From: Candidatus Proelusimicrobium excrementi
GTDB lineage: Bacteria; Elusimicrobiota; Elusimicrobia; Elusimicrobiales; Elusimicrobiaceae
Length of the DNA: 64,000 nt
NCBI GenBank assembly: GCA_934643455.1
Contig: CAKUBV010000001.1
Location: 124,001 to 188,000 of the forward strand
Direction: 5' to 3'
Translations under genes and position numbers: made by a program
Notes under the pieces: generated by a model
What the model was told of the DNA's origin: nothing
Databases searched by the model: none
Seen by the model: only the letters and a program-made list of their open reading frames with translations
Shown: piece after piece, positions 55,094 through 62,357 of the stretch
Numbering within the stretch: the first letter of the stretch is position 1
How the letters are laid out: each line of letters opens with the position of its first letter

Positions 55094-55272
55094 TTATATA
55101 CTCACACGGTTTTAACTCGTGTTAAGTTCTATATTTACGGTCAGTATTTCTCCAAAATCTTAAAAACTTATCATTATCGCATAACTTACTTAACAAATAA
55201 GTTCTTCTTTATATTCCAATATATAAACTTATCCGGTCGCAAAATGCTTCCATAACTTTTTTACTGTTTAAT

Positions 55273-55332
55273 GTAGGTCGGGCTTTGCCCTACAGAGGAA
55301 CCCTTTTTTACGTCAGGCGTAGCCTGACCTGC
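55273..55332. repeat. double-hairpin element, copy 3
   Basis: GTAGGTCGGGCTTTGCCCTAC and GTCAGGCGTAGCCTGACCTGC. The left half has diverged, but its local hairpin is kept by paired changes (GTAGG...GGGC / GCCCTAC). Confidence 0.65.
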
Positions 55333-55429
55333 TTTTATTTCTCCATTTATTCTTCTTGCAATACTTCTTTTTTTGTTTCCTTTTCTGCCGTGTCGTACGT
55401 CGGGGTGTTTACTTAAAAAGATAAAACAG

Positions 55430-55527
55430 TTGACTTTTTTGATAAATTTCCTCTATATTTCAGACCGGAAAATCTGTGATATGTTTGTTTGCTTTTAATT
55501 TGTGTTTATTAAGTTTTTTTCGGTTTG
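55430..55527 (+). promoter_or_regulatory. T-tract promoter and leader 3 (short tract)
   Basis: TTGACT (55430-55435) runs into only five further T, then GA and TAAATT (55443-55448): a 7-bp spacer, too short for a working -35/-10 pair. CAGACCG (55461-55467) pairs with CGGTTTG (55521-55527) with one G-U. It precedes the broken gene. Confidence 0.55.
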
Positions 55528-55553
55528 AAGTAATCAAAAGCGTAGGTAAAAAT

Positions 55554-55932
55554 ATGGTTAGTTTAATGAAGATATTTAAGCGTTATAAGTATTTTTTCTT
55601 GCTCGCTTCTCTCTTATCCCTTGGGGGCCAACACAAAGTCTTGCGGCTTTGCCTGTGGCTGTCAGCTGGCCTCCATGCTTAATCGGCGAAACTAAATGCT
55701 GTGTAAACGGGGCTAAATCCTGCTGTGAAGACAACGGAACATTATATGATACATGGAGCTGTGATGACAGCAGCTGCGGTGCAAGCGGAAGAAAAGAAGA
55801 ACCGTAACGTGTAACACATCAACCGGGACATGGACAACCGGCTCGTGGGGGGGCTGTGATTGCAGTGATTCCGCCTATGAAAGCGTAACTACCCCAAGCG
55901 GCGGCTTATGCAGTCTGGCGCAAGATAATTAA
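55554..55932 (+). pseudogene. frameshifted cysteine-rich protein gene
   Basis: Reading from ATG 55554 (or 55566) gives a signal peptide, MKIFKRYKYFFLLASLLSL. At the GGGGG run (55623-55627) the frame must change by one base to continue as SLAALPVAVSWPPC...GETKCCVNGAKSCCEDNG...CDDSSCG. A second change in the AAGAAAAGAAGAA run (about 55788-55802) restores KKRRTVTCNTSTGTWTTGSW and CDCSDSA, ending at TAA 55930-55932. Each break fits loss of a single base in a homopolymer-like run. Assembly error is possible. Confidence 0.7.
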
Positions 55933-56028
55933 ACAGGTAAAAGCTTGTTCCGGGCGTATTTAAAAAGAAGTAAAAAAATAGTATTATATATGTGAAATAA
56001 AAAATCCAATTGGAGGATATTTAAAGTT

Positions 56029-57042
56029 ATGTCAATAAAAGTTGGTATTAACGGTTTTGGCCGCATCGGTCGCTTTGTATTCCGCGCGGCCCAAGAACGC
56101 AATGATATTGAAATCGTCGGCATTAACGATTTGTGCCCCGTCGACTATTTGGCTTATATGCTTAAATACGATACGATGCACGGTCAGTTCAACGGTACCG
56201 TTGAAGCCGATGTAGAGCACAACCTCTTAATCGTAAACGGCAAAAAAATCCGCGTAACCGCGGAAAAAGATCCCGCCAATCTTAAATGGGACGAAGTCGG
56301 CGCGGAATACGTCGTCGAATCCACCGGTTTATTCCTTACGCAGGAAAAGGCCCAGGCTCACATTAAAGCCGGCGCCAAATATGTGGTAATGTCTGCTCCT
56401 TCCAAGGACGCCACCCCGATGTTCGTAGTCGGCGTGAACGAAAAAACTTACGTAAAAGGTACGCAGTTCGTTTCCAACGCTTCCTGCACCACCAACTGCT
56501 TGGCCCCTATCGCCAAAGTTTTACACGATAAATTCGGTATCAAAGACGGTTTAATGACCACCGTACACTCCACCACCGCCACCCAGAAAACGGTTGACGG
56601 TCCTTCCATGAAGGATTGGAGAGGCGGCAGAGCCGCTTCCGGCAACATTATTCCTTCTTCCACCGGCGCGGCCAAAGCCGTGGGTAAAGTCATCCCCGAG
56701 CTTAACGGTAAACTTACCGGTATGTCAATGCGCGTTCCCACCTTGGACGTTTCCGTCGTGGACTTGACCGTAAACTTGGCCAAACCGGCCACCTATGCGG
56801 AAATCTGCAAAGCCATGAAAGAAGCTTCCGAAGGCGAACTTAAAGGCATTTTAGGTTATACGGAAGATGCAGTCGTTTCCTCCGATTTCTTGGGCGACAA
56901 ACGCACTTCCATCTTCGACGCCAAAGCCGGCATCGCTTTAACGGATACTTTCGTAAAAGTGGTTTCCTGGTACGATAACGAAATCGGCTACTCCAACAAA
57001 GTGCTTGATTTAATCGCTCACATGGCGGTCGTAAACAAATAA
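56029..57042 (+). CDS. gap: glyceraldehyde-3-phosphate dehydrogenase
   Basis: A 337-residue type I enzyme behind TTGGAGGATATTTAAAGTT. NAD-binding INGFGRIGRFVFRAA at the N-terminus, active-site SNASCTTNCLAP with catalytic Cys near residue 153, and WYDNEIGYSNKVLDL near the C-terminus. It converts glyceraldehyde 3-phosphate to 1,3-bisphosphoglycerate. pgk follows after 86 bp, which include a stem-loop (57058-57085). Confidence 0.98.
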   Translation: MSIKVGINGFGRIGRFVFRAAQERNDIEIVGINDLCPVDYLAYMLKYDTMHGQFNGTVEADVEHNLLIVNGKKIRVTAEKDPANLKWDEVGAEYVVESTGLFLTQEKAQAHIKAGAKYVVMSAPSKDATPMFVVGVNEKTYVKGTQFVSNASCTTNCLAPIAKVLHDKFGIKDGLMTTVHSTTATQKTVDGPSMKDWRGGRAASGNIIPSSTGAAKAVGKVIPELNGKLTGMSMRVPTLDVSVVDLTVNLAKPATYAEICKAMKEASEGELKGILGYTEDAVVSSDFLGDKRTSIFDAKAGIALTDTFVKVVSWYDNEIGYSNKVLDLIAHMAVVNK

Positions 57043-57057
57043 GTTTGAAGCAAAACA

Positions 57058-57085
57058 AGGGCGGGGCCAAATGCGGCTCCGCCCG
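57058..57085 (+). terminator. stem-loop between gap and pgk
   Basis: GGGCGGGGCC and GGCTCCGCCC form a strong hairpin. The following TCAGATTTTAT is a weak T tract, so partial termination or mRNA stabilisation is more likely than a full stop. Confidence 0.5.
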
Positions 57086-57128
57086 TCAGATTTTATAAAT
57101 TTTAAAGATTGATTCCGGGGAAAATAAA

Positions 57129-58331
57129 ATGAACCTTAATGATATTGTAAAAATACAGGATGTAAACTTAGACAATAAAACCGTATTGGTCAGAGTGGAT
57201 TATAACGTGCCTTTGAAAGACGGCAAAGTGGATAACCCTAAACGCATTACCGCTACGGAAAAAACCGTTAAATATCTTTTAGGGAAAGGCTGCAAAGTAG
57301 TATTGATAGCTCACTTGGGCAGACCTAAGGGCAAAGTCGCGCCGGAATTTTCCTTGGCTCCCGTCGCCCCGGAAGTTGAAAAAATTATGGGCGTTAAAGT
57401 GCACTTCGCTTCCGACTGCGTAGGCGCGGTCGCGGAAGAAGCCGTCAAAAACGCCAAAAACGGGGAAATCGTCCTCTTGGAAAACCTCCGCTTCCACCCC
57501 GAAGAAGAGAAAAACGACAAAGCTTTTGCGGCTCAGCTTGCCAAACTCGGCGAGTTTTTTGTTCAGGAAGCTTTCGGAACCGTACACAGAGCGCACGCTT
57601 CAACCAGCGCAATAACCGAATTTTTACCCAGCGCGGCCGGTTTCTTAATTCAGAAAGAAGTTGAATTCTTAGGCGGCGCGCTTGAAAACCCCGCCCGCCC
57701 TTTTGCGGCCATTATCGGCGGAGCGAAAGTTTCCGATAAAATTATGGTTCTTAACAACCTTTTGGATAAAGTCGACGTGCTTATCGTAGGCGGCGGCATG
57801 GCCTACACTTTTAACGCGGCCTTGGGCTACAACGTATCCAACTCTTTGTTGGAAGAAAATAAAGAAGAAGAAGCCAAAGCCATTATGGCAAAAGCCAAAG
57901 AAAAAGGCGTTAAACTGCTTCTGCCGGTTGACAATATCGCCGCGAAAGAATTTGCCGAGGGAGTGCCGACCGTTACGACCGACAGCCCCAATATCCCCGA
58001 AGGCTACATGGGCTTGGACATTGGCCCCAAAACAATCAAATTGTTTGAAGAGGCTTTAAGCGAATGCAAAACGATTTTCTGGAACGGCCCGGTAGGCGTT
58101 TTTGAAATGCCGACTTACGCCAAAGGCAGCTTCGCCATTGCGGAAACTTTGGTAAAACTTACGGAAAAGGGCGCGATTACGATTATCGGCGGCGGCGACA
58201 GCTTGAACGTACTTAAGAAAGCAAAAATTTCGTCCTCAAAAGTATCCCATGCTTCCACCGGCGGCGGCGCCAGCATGGAATTTGTAGAAGGCAAAGAATT
58301 GCCCGGCCTTACGGCGTTACTTAAAAAATAA
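57129..58331 (+). CDS. pgk: phosphoglycerate kinase
   Basis: A 400-residue enzyme with VLVRVDYNVPLKDG, LIAHLGRPKGK, VVLLENLRF-like EIVLLENLRFHPEE, GGAKVSDKI, and C-terminal IGGGDSLNVL...HASTGGGASMEF. It makes ATP from 1,3-bisphosphoglycerate in glycolysis. secG begins 19 bp later, so the three genes are probably one operon. Confidence 0.98.
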   Translation: MNLNDIVKIQDVNLDNKTVLVRVDYNVPLKDGKVDNPKRITATEKTVKYLLGKGCKVVLIAHLGRPKGKVAPEFSLAPVAPEVEKIMGVKVHFASDCVGAVAEEAVKNAKNGEIVLLENLRFHPEEEKNDKAFAAQLAKLGEFFVQEAFGTVHRAHASTSAITEFLPSAAGFLIQKEVEFLGGALENPARPFAAIIGGAKVSDKIMVLNNLLDKVDVLIVGGGMAYTFNAALGYNVSNSLLEENKEEEAKAIMAKAKEKGVKLLLPVDNIAAKEFAEGVPTVTTDSPNIPEGYMGLDIGPKTIKLFEEALSECKTIFWNGPVGVFEMPTYAKGSFAIAETLVKLTEKGAITIIGGGDSLNVLKKAKISSSKVSHASTGGGASMEFVEGKELPGLTALLKK

Positions 58332-58350
58332 CTCAGGAGAATAAAACATA

Positions 58351-58650
58351 ATGTATACATTAGCTTTAGTCTTGCAGTGGATAGCCTGCATATTGCTTAT
58401 TATGCTGATACTGATGCAAAGCGGCAAAGGTTCTGCGGCCGGGATATTCGGCAGCTCCAACAGCGACAGTGTATTTGCCGGCCCCACTGCTACCACGTTT
58501 ATAACGAAACTGACGGCGGCGGTAGCTTTGGTGATAATGATTACCTCAATATTCTTGACGGTAAATGTTTCCAAACGCGGGATGACCTCCGTAGTAGACA
58601 GCGTGCAAATACCTGTAAGCGCGCCTGCATCGGCGCCTGAAGGCAAATAA
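58351..58650 (+). CDS. secG: SecG preprotein translocase subunit
   Basis: A 99-residue protein with two membrane helices (about 3-20 and 50-72), the LMQSGKGSAAGIFG loop and GPTATTFITK between them, matching SecG. It helps SecYEG-dependent export. Its place after gap-pgk is a common gene order. Terminator at 58656. Confidence 0.93.
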   Translation: MYTLALVLQWIACILLIMLILMQSGKGSAAGIFGSSNSDSVFAGPTATTFITKLTAAVALVIMITSIFLTVNVSKRGMTSVVDSVQIPVSAPASAPEGK

Positions 58651-58655
58651 CATTT

Positions 58656-58680
58656 AAGCCCCGCTCCGGCGGGGCTTTTT
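58656..58680 (+). terminator. terminator of gap-pgk-secG
   Basis: AAGCCCCGC-TCCG-GCGGGGCTTTTT. A further palindrome, AATAGGCC-TAAA-GGCCTATT (58699-58718), sits just ahead of the next gene. Confidence 0.85.
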
Positions 58681-58808
58681 AATGGATATCTTGTTAAAAA
58701 TAGGCCTAAAGGCCTATTAGGAGATAGGGCCAAAGAACCTTGAAGAAGGCGGAATAGTTTTTTAAAATAAGAATGAAGGAAGAAAATATTTGGAGGGAAG
58801 AGGAAACC

Positions 58809-59768
58809 ATGTTAAAGAAACTTTTAGTGGGATTAATATCATTAAATATATGTTTTTCAAGTTTGGCGTATGCACAATACCAGCCGGTGGATGAGTTAAG
58901 CCCCGAAGAAGTGGAAATGTATATGTCAAGCGTAGAGAAGAAGGAGAAAGGGCTTCCTACGGCTGTGAAAGTAGTAGGCGGAGCGGCGGCGGTATTGACA
59001 TTTGCGTATGCTGTAAAGAAGATAGCAAAGAACCCGAAATTAGGGACATATTACGTAATGTCGCAGGATCCAAGGGCGTATGCGATAATGATGAAGCATG
59101 CGGAGAAGAAAGCTGTAGGAGCTGCGGCGAAGAATGCGGTACGAGCGGAAATGGGGGTGGAAAAAGCGGCGATGCAGAGGTGGAACTCAATCCAGCGACA
59201 CTCCGGGAAGATAAAACAGATAAACAGGGCGAACTATTGGAAGTCGGTGAAAGCGATACAAGCCGGAGAATGGGGGAGAGCGAACGCGTATTTAGCGAAG
59301 TATAAAAGAGGTCATGCGATGTTAAAGAGGCCGATAGGTTCGTATTCCAAGACAGGTAAGATGTGGTTAAAAGCGAAGAAACTCGGGAAATGGGGTTTAT
59401 TTATAGGATTGACGGCGTATGTAGTTTTTGGAGATAACAACAAAGAAGAAACGGCCATAAGCAATAACAGAATGCAGCTTGAGAGAGAAATCAGGAAAGT
59501 AATGAAAGAGGATGTGGACTCAATAGCGTTATTCATATATAATTTGCCTGAGGACCAACAACAAGTTGCGTATGGGATATTATCAGAGAATCCGGCTCTA
59601 TTTAACGTGGTAAAGAAACAGATAGAAGAAGCGTTCAGCGCAGCAAATATCCAAGCGGCGGAAGAATATTATGAGGCTGTAGAAAGCTCAGAATATACGG
59701 ACGAATTGAACAGCAGCATAACGGATACGTTGAACAGCGGCGGCTGGAACTGGGAGTTAGGATTTTAA
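58809..59768 (+). CDS. exported protein of unknown function
   Basis: A 319-residue product from ATG 58809 (GGGAAGAGGAAACC upstream); a start at 58773 would add a charged stretch before the signal peptide MLKKLLVGLISLNICFSSLAYA. Features: acidic start, a hydrophobic segment at about 54-70, a basic helical middle (EKKAVGAAAKNAVRAE, KTGKMWLKAKKLGKWG), a second hydrophobic segment near 205-222, and an acidic helical C-terminus. I recognise no family. Codon use (purine-rich GCG, AGG, GGG) differs visibly from neighbouring genes, hinting at a foreign origin. Confidence 0.7.
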   Translation: MLKKLLVGLISLNICFSSLAYAQYQPVDELSPEEVEMYMSSVEKKEKGLPTAVKVVGGAAAVLTFAYAVKKIAKNPKLGTYYVMSQDPRAYAIMMKHAEKKAVGAAAKNAVRAEMGVEKAAMQRWNSIQRHSGKIKQINRANYWKSVKAIQAGEWGRANAYLAKYKRGHAMLKRPIGSYSKTGKMWLKAKKLGKWGLFIGLTAYVVFGDNNKEETAISNNRMQLEREIRKVMKEDVDSIALFIYNLPEDQQQVAYGILSENPALFNVVKKQIEEAFSAANIQAAEEYYEAVESSEYTDELNSSITDTLNSGGWNWELGF

Positions 59769-59794
59769 GAATTAGGGAAAGGAGTAGGATTTAG

Positions 59795-59820
59795 CCCCCG
59801 GCGAGAGCCGGGGGTTTTTG
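59795..59820 (+). terminator. intrinsic terminator
   Basis: CCCCCGGC-GAGA-GCCGGGGG followed by TTTTT. Confidence 0.9.
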
Positions 59821-59880
59821 TATTTTCTCGGTCAAAGTTGAGTTTTTGTGTATTTTACTCGTGTTAAGTTGCGCTCTCAC

Positions 59881-60020
59881 GGCTAGCAATTTTCCATATT
59901 TGGCCGGATTTGTGTTTTTTCCTCGTTCGGATACCCTCGCTCACTTTGTTCGCATAGCGGCAAGTATACCTCAATCAGAACAAAACTTAAATTTCCCTCA
60001 AATCTGAAAAATCACGCCGC
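59881..60020. repeat. long inverted repeat unit 7 (tip type c)
   Basis: From GGCTAGC to CACGCCGC. GGATAC pairs with GTATACC, with tip TCGCTCACTTTGTTCGCATAGC as in unit 3. Confidence 0.7.
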
Positions 60021-60199
60021 TAACATTCTCTCACGCTGTTTGCTTGTGCTAAGATCTATATTTACGGTCAGTATTTCTCCCAAATCTTAAAAACTTATCA
60101 TTATTGCATAAGTTACTTAACAAATAAGTTCTTCTTTATACTCCAATATATAAACTTATCCGGTCGCAAAATGCTTCCATAACTTTTTTATCAATTAAT

Positions 60200-60266
60200 G
60201 TAGGTCAGGTTCTACCTGACGTAAATAAGGAAACACCTTTTTAACGTCAGGCAAAGCCTGACCTAC
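60200..60266. repeat. double-hairpin element, copy 4
   Basis: GTAGGTCAGG...CCTGACCTAC, with inner hairpins GTCAGGTTCTACCTGAC and GTCAGGCAAAGCCTGAC and a slightly longer centre. Confidence 0.75.
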
Positions 60267-60289
60267 GTTGAACTAAGTTCTATTCCCAT

Positions 60290-60428
60290 GGCTAGCAATT
60301 TTCCATATTTGGGTAAATTTTTATTTTTTTGCCGTTTCGCATACTGCGCCGCCTTCAGCGGCATCATGCTTAGTATACCTTCATCCTCAAAAACACAAAT
60401 CCCGCTCAAATCTGAAAAACCACGCCAG
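60290..60428. repeat. long inverted repeat unit 8 (tip type b)
   Basis: From GGCTAGC to CACGCCAG. GCATACT pairs with AGTATACC, and the tip is GCCGCCTTCAGCGGC. Confidence 0.7.
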
Positions 60429-60620
60429 TTAAGTTCTCTCGCGCTGAAATCCCACGCCGGCTAAATTCTCTCACGCTGAAACTTTTTACTCTTTCAGTCT
60501 TATTGACTTATCCCTGACTTCCCTAATATATTTGCTTTTTTTTAAAATTTTTTTCTTTACATTTCTATTTTTATACATATTCGGTCGTAAAATGCTTCCA
60601 TAACTTTTTTATCAATTAAT

Positions 60621-60683
60621 GTAGGTCAGGTTCTACCTGACAAAGATAAACCCATTTTTAACGTCAGGCAAAGCCTGACCTAC
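60621..60683. repeat. double-hairpin element, copy 5
   Basis: Same layout as copy 4, about 420 bp downstream of it. The preceding 40 bp (GCTTCCATAACTTTTTTATCAATTAAT) are also shared. Confidence 0.75.
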
Positions 60684-60711
60684 GTTAATTTGTTTGTTCT
60701 TTCGGCGATTT

Positions 60712-60848
60712 GCAAGGTAGTTAAAATTTGGAGATTTTTGTTTTATTTTGCGAGCTTTGTCCGAACAAAAAAATATAAGCGTAACAATATAGCAGTTGCT
60801 ATTTTTTTGTGAGTTGCCCGCAAAAAACAAAAATCAAATTTTACTTGC
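60712..60848. repeat. separate AT-rich long inverted repeat
   Basis: Left arm 60712-60755 and right arm 60813-60848 are imperfectly complementary over about 35 bases (AAAATTTG, ATTTTTGTTTT, TTTTGCG). The centre folds as ATAGCA-GT-TGCTAT. It has no GGCTAGC end, so it is a distinct element. Confidence 0.6.
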
Positions 60849-60981
60849 TATGAGCCTAGCTTTTTGCCTGCTTTTTAAGCGATGTAAAAAGCAGGGCGCG
60901 CACAAGGCGCGTAAGTGTATATTTATAAAGAGAAATTCCTATTATTGATGCGCTTTATGTAAGGCGAAAAATAAAAAACAG

Positions 60982-61079
60982 TTGACTTGTTTTTTTTTTG
61001 ATAAATTCCCTATATATTTCAGGCTCCAAACATTGAAGCCCGGTTAGCTTTGATGTATTTGCTCCAAGCAAAGGCCTGA
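60982..61079 (+). promoter_or_regulatory. T-tract promoter and structured leader 4
   Basis: TTGACT (60982-60987), TG plus 10 T plus GA, TAAATT (61002-61007): a 14-bp spacer. TCAGGC (61019-61024) pairs with GCCTGA (61074-61079), a closing stem of different sequence from leaders 1 and 2. Confidence 0.6.
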
Positions 61080-61105
61080 GGTACAAAAGGTTAGAGGAGA
61101 GGAAA

Positions 61106-61825
61106 ATGAAAATAGAGAGAATAATATTTGGAGTAATAATTGCGCTTAGTATGGGCGTATATGCTTATGCGGAAAGCTGTTCGACAGCCGGAGCAACGCA
61201 GTATAAATATACAGCAAGCGGGTGCAGCTACAGTACGTCGACAAGGACTTGCTGTTTAAACAAAACTTGGTCTGACTGGGATAAAGAATGTTGCACTGGA
61301 GCCGGTTGTTGCACTTCAGGCATTTGTTGGAACGGCTCGACCTGTGAAGCACAGATAAGCAGTAAATGCGGTGATCAAGCCAATATGGTTTATTCCAACT
61401 GTGTACAAGGAAAAGGCTATTTATATTATTGTGCATGTAAAAGTGACGGCTCCACAAAGCAAGTTTATAAAAACGATAGTTTCAGCTGTTCTGATTTATC
61501 CTGTGGCAGTAGTACTATTACTTATGATGTAAAAAAAATAACATTTAATTTAAATGATAAATCCCTATGCGGCGGTTGGTATTCAACTTATAACAGTATT
61601 TGCGCCAATGAGGTTGCGTCTTGGTTTAATTCCGCGACAAAATGTTATAGTGGATACAAAAAAAGCAGAGAGGGGGATTATTGCGTTAGCTCATATCAGG
61701 CAGGAGAGGTGGATCCACTTAATAGCAATGACTTCAATAATAAATTTAATCAGTTCTGTACATATGGGCAGAGCGGTCTCAGTGTTGACGTCATGTGTAA
61801 GGCTTTTGGAGCCTCATCAACTTGA
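61106..61825 (+). CDS. secreted cysteine-rich protein 4
   Basis: A 239-residue protein behind AGAGGAGAGG. A signal peptide (MKIERIIFGVIIALSMGVYAYA) is followed by GATQYKYTASGCSYSTSTRTCC and TWSDWDKECC, the block also seen at 28283. About 25 cysteines are spread to the C-terminus. The middle (CCTGAGCCTSGICW) has vicinal cysteine pairs. The last 100 residues (ITYDVKKITFNL...) resemble the variable tails of gene 1 in style but not in sequence. Exported and probably disulfide-rich; function unknown. Confidence 0.75.
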   Translation: MKIERIIFGVIIALSMGVYAYAESCSTAGATQYKYTASGCSYSTSTRTCCLNKTWSDWDKECCTGAGCCTSGICWNGSTCEAQISSKCGDQANMVYSNCVQGKGYLYYCACKSDGSTKQVYKNDSFSCSDLSCGSSTITYDVKKITFNLNDKSLCGGWYSTYNSICANEVASWFNSATKCYSGYKKSREGDYCVSSYQAGEVDPLNSNDFNNKFNQFCTYGQSGLSVDVMCKAFGASST

Positions 61826-61885
61826 ATAATTAGAATAATAATATCCTTGTTTGCTTTCTGCTAACAAGGGTTTTAGGGCATAAAT

Positions 61886-61918
61886 AAAAAACCCCGGCTT
61901 TTATAACCGGGGTCTTTT
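61886..61918. terminator. bidirectional terminator between cysteine-rich gene 4 and rplS
   Basis: ACCCCGG and CCGGGGT flank an AT loop, with A and T runs on either side. It serves both convergent genes. A weaker stem, CCTTGTT/AACAAGG, lies just upstream at about 61848-61869. Confidence 0.82.
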
Positions 61919-61934
61919 ATTAAAGTTTTTTAAC

Positions 61935-62357
61935 CTAGGCGGCTTTTTCTTCCGTTTTGGCGGGGGCTGCGTTCTCCTCCGTTACGGTTTCTTTAGCGGT
62001 CTGCGCGCCGGGTACTACTTTGGCTTTTTCCTGCAGTCTGGCCGCTTTGCCGGACAAGGCTTTTAAGTAATTGAGTTTGGCTCTTCTTACTTTACCGATT
62101 TTCAATACTTCGATTTTTTCAATCCTGGGGGAATGAAGGGGGAAAATGCGTTCTACGCCTACGCCGAAGGAAACTTTCCTTACGGTAAAGCTTTCGCTTA
62201 CGCCTTTGCCTCTTCTGGCGATTACTACGCCGTCAAAAAGCTGGATCCTTTCATTGTCGCCTTCAACTACTTTTACGGATACTCTTACGGTATCGCCCGC
62301 TTTGAAGGTCGGCAGGTCTTTCTTTAATTGCGCTGCGGCAATTTCATTCATGTTCAT
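61935..62357 (-). CDS. rplS: 50S ribosomal protein L19
   Basis: A 140-residue product from ATG 62357, after GAGGAGAAAACAGCAGT; longer starts would run deep into trmD. The core DLPTFKAGDTVRVSVKVVEGDNERIQLFDGVVIARRG...FGVGVERIFPLHSPRIEKIEV and RRAKLNYLK is typical L19. A 30-residue Ala/Glu/Lys/Thr tail extends the usual C-terminus. The start overlaps trmD by 14 bp, so translation is coupled. Confidence 0.95.
   Translation of the reverse strand: MNMNEIAAAQLKKDLPTFKAGDTVRVSVKVVEGDNERIQLFDGVVIARRGKGVSESFTVRKVSFGVGVERIFPLHSPRIEKIEVLKIGKVRRAKLNYLKALSGKAARLQEKAKVVPGAQTAKETVTEENAAPAKTEEKAA

Larger units (their letters stand above)
54726..55553. repeat. repeat-rich intergenic region ahead of the broken cysteine-rich gene
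   Basis: No gene. It holds units 5 and 6 of the long inverted repeat, the AT-rich stretch shared with 14.2 kb, the double-hairpin element (55273-55332), the GTCGTACGTCGG block and the short T-tract promoter. Confidence 0.75.
59821..61105. repeat. repeat-rich intergenic region ahead of cysteine-rich gene 4
   Basis: About 1.3 kb without a credible gene. It contains long inverted repeat units 7 and 8, two double-hairpin elements (60200-60266, 60621-60683), two copies of the AT-rich shared stretch, a different long inverted repeat (60712-60848), and the T-tract promoter. Confidence 0.75.

Noticed and set aside
59821..60700. Repeats as a CRISPR array
   Set aside because: Repeat units are 60-140 bp, few, irregularly spaced and palindromic, with no unique spacers and no cas genes.
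60633..60830. Minus-strand 65-codon frame in the 60.6-60.8 kb gap
   Set aside because: It runs across a double-hairpin element and a long inverted repeat and has no recognisable protein features.
13710..61105. The repeat units as integron attC sites with cysteine-rich gene cassettes
   Set aside because: Fold-back repeats next to short promoter-bearing genes recall cassettes, but no integrase is seen, units are separated by tens of kb of core genes, and no consistent GTTRRRY/RYYYAAC core pair was found at the ends.
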